64,000 nucleotides of DNA from JAXLYX01 sp046351215 (GTDB lineage Bacteria; Myxococcota_A; Polyangia; Polyangiales; Houyiibacteriaceae), in contig JAXLYX010000019.1 in NCBI GenBank assembly GCA_046351215.1, positions 1-64,000 of the forward strand, read 5' to 3'. Shown one piece after another: positions 61,860-64,000 of the stretch. Below the pieces are notes generated by a model. That model searched no databases and had not been told where the DNA came from. It saw only the letters and a list, made by a program, of their open reading frames with translations. Made by a program: the position numbers and the translations under genes. Every line of letters starts with the position of its first letter. The stretch's first letter is position 1.

Positions 61860-63397
61860 GCCTTCGTCCTCCTCCCTTCGTGCTCCGCTTCGTCGCGCGC
61901 CGCCTCGAGGCCGAGCAGGCACGCCTGCACGCGGATGCCGAGCGCTCGCAGGACGCGCTGCTCCGGAAGATCCTGCGCCTCGCGCGCGACACCGAGCTCG
62001 GCCGCATGCTCGGCATCGCCGACGTGCGCGACTCGGCGGACTTCGCCGCGCGCATCCCGGCGCGCACGGCGAAGGATTTCCTCTCCCTCTGGGATCGCGC
62101 GGCCCGCGAGAACCCGCCAGGCGTCGTCCATCCGAAGAAGCTCGAGTACGTCGCGCTCTCGGGCGGCACGAGCGGCGTCGACAAGCTCATCCCCTTTCCG
62201 GACGAGCATTTCGCGACGATGCGTCGGTTCACGAACCACGCGTTCTTCCACGCCTTCCACGCCCTCGACGACTACACGCTGCTCTCGTCGAACATCCTCG
62301 TCACCTCGGGGCCGCCGATCCGCGAGGTCCTCCCGAGCGGCGTCACCGTGGGCTACGGCAGCGGGCTCGCGAGCGTGAAGTCGCCTCGCTTCGCACGCTC
62401 CGTGATCCGCCCCACGCCCGAGGTCCTCGGGATCCCGGGTTGGCAGGAGAAGATCGCGGGGATGGTCGACGAGAGCCTCGACCTCGACATCCGGGCGCTC
62501 ACCGGGATGCCGAACGCGGTCGTGCCGCTCCTCGAGCAGCTCCTCGCGACGGCCAGGGCGAGGGGCCGCAAGGCCGAGGTCGCGACCGACGTCTGGCCGA
62601 ACCTCCGCCTCTACGCCTTCTCCGGCTCGTCGCTCGTGCCCTGGGAGTCGCGCATCCGCGCCCTGCTCGGCGAGCGCGTCCACACCTTCGAGGTCTATTC
62701 GTCGTCCGAGGCTCCGATCGCCTTCCAGCATCGGATCGGCGAGCCGGGCCTCCTCGTCGACCTCTCCGCGACGTACCTCGAGTTCGAGCCCGTCGACGGT
62801 CCGAAGCTCCCGCGCAAGCGGATCCACGAGGTCGAGGTCGGCGTGACCTACGACATCGTCGTCACCTCCTTCGCCGGCTGCATCGCCTACAAGCTCGGCG
62901 ATCGCGTCGAGTTCCTCTCGACGGATCCCTACGTGCTCCGCTTCGCCGGTCGCGATCGCGAGGAGATGAACCTCGTGGCGGAGCATCTCGCGCTCCCGGG
63001 CTTGCGGACGGCGCTCCACGACACGGCGGCGGAGCACGGCGTACGCGTGCACCAATTCTTCGTCTGCCCTTCGAAGCCCGCCGACGAGGGCTCGGTCACG
63101 TACGAGTGGGTCGTCGAATTCGACGGTGCCGAGCCGGCCGATCGCGGAGCCTTCGTCGCCTCGCTCGATCGCCGCGTCGCGGACGGAAGCAAGATCTACG
63201 CGGCCGCGCGCAGGAACGATTCGCTCCTCGCGATGCCCCTCGTCACTGTCTTGCCGAAGGGGACGATCGAGTCCTACGTGCTCGACCGCCTCGCGTTCGG
63301 TCAATCGAAGGTCGTGCACACGTACGCCGACCGACGCGTCCCCGACGCGCTCCTCGCCTACGCGGCGGAGCGCCCTCCCGGAGCTCTTCATGGATGA
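61856..63397 (+). CDS. GH3-family acyl-acid amido synthetase-like enzyme
   Basis: This 513-residue protein is of the GH3 branch of the adenylating superfamily. It has the P-loop-like YVALSGGTSGVDKLIPF, TVGYGSGLASVK and FEVYSSSEAPIAFQ. The TYLEFEP, VEVGVTYDIVVTSFAG and IAYKLGD segments follow, as in plant GH3 enzymes and bacterial homologues. GH3 enzymes activate a carboxylic acid as acyl-AMP and join it to an amino acid. Bacterial substrates are mostly unknown. It is translationally coupled to the acyltransferase upstream and overlaps the methyltransferase start by eight bases. Confidence 0.88.
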   Translation: MSLRPPPFVLRFVARRLEAEQARLHADAERSQDALLRKILRLARDTELGRMLGIADVRDSADFAARIPARTAKDFLSLWDRAARENPPGVVHPKKLEYVALSGGTSGVDKLIPFPDEHFATMRRFTNHAFFHAFHALDDYTLLSSNILVTSGPPIREVLPSGVTVGYGSGLASVKSPRFARSVIRPTPEVLGIPGWQEKIAGMVDESLDLDIRALTGMPNAVVPLLEQLLATARARGRKAEVATDVWPNLRLYAFSGSSLVPWESRIRALLGERVHTFEVYSSSEAPIAFQHRIGEPGLLVDLSATYLEFEPVDGPKLPRKRIHEVEVGVTYDIVVTSFAGCIAYKLGDRVEFLSTDPYVLRFAGRDREEMNLVAEHLALPGLRTALHDTAAEHGVRVHQFFVCPSKPADEGSVTYEWVVEFDGAEPADRGAFVASLDRRVADGSKIYAAARRNDSLLAMPLVTVLPKGTIESYVLDRLAFGQSKVVHTYADRRVPDALLAYAAERPPGALHG

Positions 63398-64000
63398 GAC
63401 GTTCTGCCGCATCGCCCTCCTGACGGGGCTCGTGGTCTTCACCCTCCTCGCCGTCGTGCTGCCCGTGATCCGCCATCGGATCCGCCACGGCTCCGGCACC
63501 GGCTTCGTGCTCGCCCAGGTCACGGATCCCGTCGGCAAGGTCGTCGGCGTCGCGATCACGACGAACACGAACCTCGTCGGTCTCTTCGGCTTCGTCTTCT
63601 TCTTCTTCGGCCCGGGGCCGGTCCAGGTCTGGACGTGGGTCCCCTCGGCCGTCTCCTACCTCGGCGTCGCGTGCATGGTCGCGTCGACCGCCGTGATCGT
63701 CACGGCCCAGGCGCAGATGGGGAAGCACTGGCGGATGTGCATCGACAACGTGCCGACCGGGCTCGTGACGAGCGGTCTCTTCGGCTTCGTCCGCAACCCG
63801 ATCTACCTCGGCACCATCCTCTTCAACACGGGCGTCGCGCTCCTCGCCCCGAGCCCTTGGACGCTCTGCTTCCTCTGGATGGGCGGGACGCTCGTCGCGC
63901 TCCAGGCCCGGCTCGAGGAGAAGCATCTGCTCGCGCTCCACGGCGATGCGTACCGTGCCTACGCCGCCTCGGTCGGCCGTTTCTTCCCGGGCCTCGGCAC
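63390..64000 (+). CDS. Isoprenylcysteine carboxyl methyltransferase-like membrane enzyme (3' end outside window)
   Basis: ATG 63390 overlaps the GH3 stop by eight bases. The 203 visible residues have four or five membrane helices and the ICMT/PEMT signature near the C terminus: FGFVRNPIYLG, then EEKHLLALHGDAYRAYAASVGRFFPGLG. The end of the family domain is nearly reached, so few residues are missing. Such enzymes methylate small carboxylates, lipids or phospholipid head groups with S-adenosylmethionine. Coupling to GH3 and an acyltransferase suggests a small lipid-tailoring operon that may continue past the window. Confidence 0.85.
   Translation, partial: MDETFCRIALLTGLVVFTLLAVVLPVIRHRIRHGSGTGFVLAQVTDPVGKVVGVAITTNTNLVGLFGFVFFFFGPGPVQVWTWVPSAVSYLGVACMVASTAVIVTAQAQMGKHWRMCIDNVPTGLVTSGLFGFVRNPIYLGTILFNTGVALLAPSPWTLCFLWMGGTLVALQARLEEKHLLALHGDAYRAYAASVGRFFPGLG

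Overview
The window is about 70 percent G+C, densely coded and free of rRNA, tRNA, CRISPR arrays and recognisable insertion sequences. The gene content points to a myxobacterium-like deltaproteobacterium (Myxococcota, perhaps near Sandaracinus or Polyangia). The signs are sigma-54 regulators with an FHA domain, a DUF4388 response regulator, a lipoprotein with an Asp/Ala/Gly/Ser linker, a globin-coupled diguanylate cyclase, and squalene synthase beside a squalene-epoxidase-like enzyme. This placement is inference from gene content, not from a marker-gene tree.

Layout. 1-9.6 kb: a Lon-type protease cut by the window edge, a zinc-ribbon thioredoxin, a flavin monooxygenase with its own palindromic operator, a YqiJ/flotillin pair, a sigma-54 activator and a DbpA-type helicase. 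9.7-19.2 kb: ilvD; a minus-strand run of lipoprotein, stand-alone SIR2-family protein and globin-coupled diguanylate cyclase; then metY, and a coupled trio of rpe, FHA/sigma-54 regulator and ketopantoate-reductase-like protein. 19.3-34.4 kb: a MASE1 hybrid kinase, PEP carboxylase, an LplT-like transporter, an L,D-transpeptidase, dapF coupled to two signalling proteins with receiver domains (one degenerate), and two poorly known proteins. 34.4-40.7 kb: divergent squalene-epoxidase-like and squalene-synthase-like genes around a three-copy palindrome, a 19-bp-period array of 14-bp palindromes, a GST fused to an ABM domain, and ligA.

40.8-51.1 kb is the most striking block. Ten co-directional, mostly overlapping genes encode a LolA-like periplasmic carrier, an outer-membrane barrel, two acyl carrier proteins, an AMP-forming acyl ligase, a ketoacyl-ACP synthase III, a ketoreductase-like SDR, an alpha/beta hydrolase, a heme-oxygenase-like diiron oxidase and an MMPL/RND exporter. 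Together they look like a complete assembly and envelope-export system for a fatty-acid-derived product of unknown structure.

51.1-58.8 kb holds a FadL-like porin and a split acyl-CoA carboxylase: biotin carrier, biotin carboxylase and carboxyltransferase, with an acyl-CoA dehydrogenase and a D-2-hydroxyacid dehydrogenase. This is probably a route for a branched-chain or other acyl-CoA. 58.8-64 kb holds a zinc-ribbon SDR lacking the usual catalytic tyrosine, a small unknown protein, and a coupled operon of hexapeptide acyltransferase, GH3-family synthetase and ICMT-like methyltransferase that runs off the end.

Lipid, isoprenoid and envelope chemistry dominates the second half; signalling and central metabolism dominate the first.
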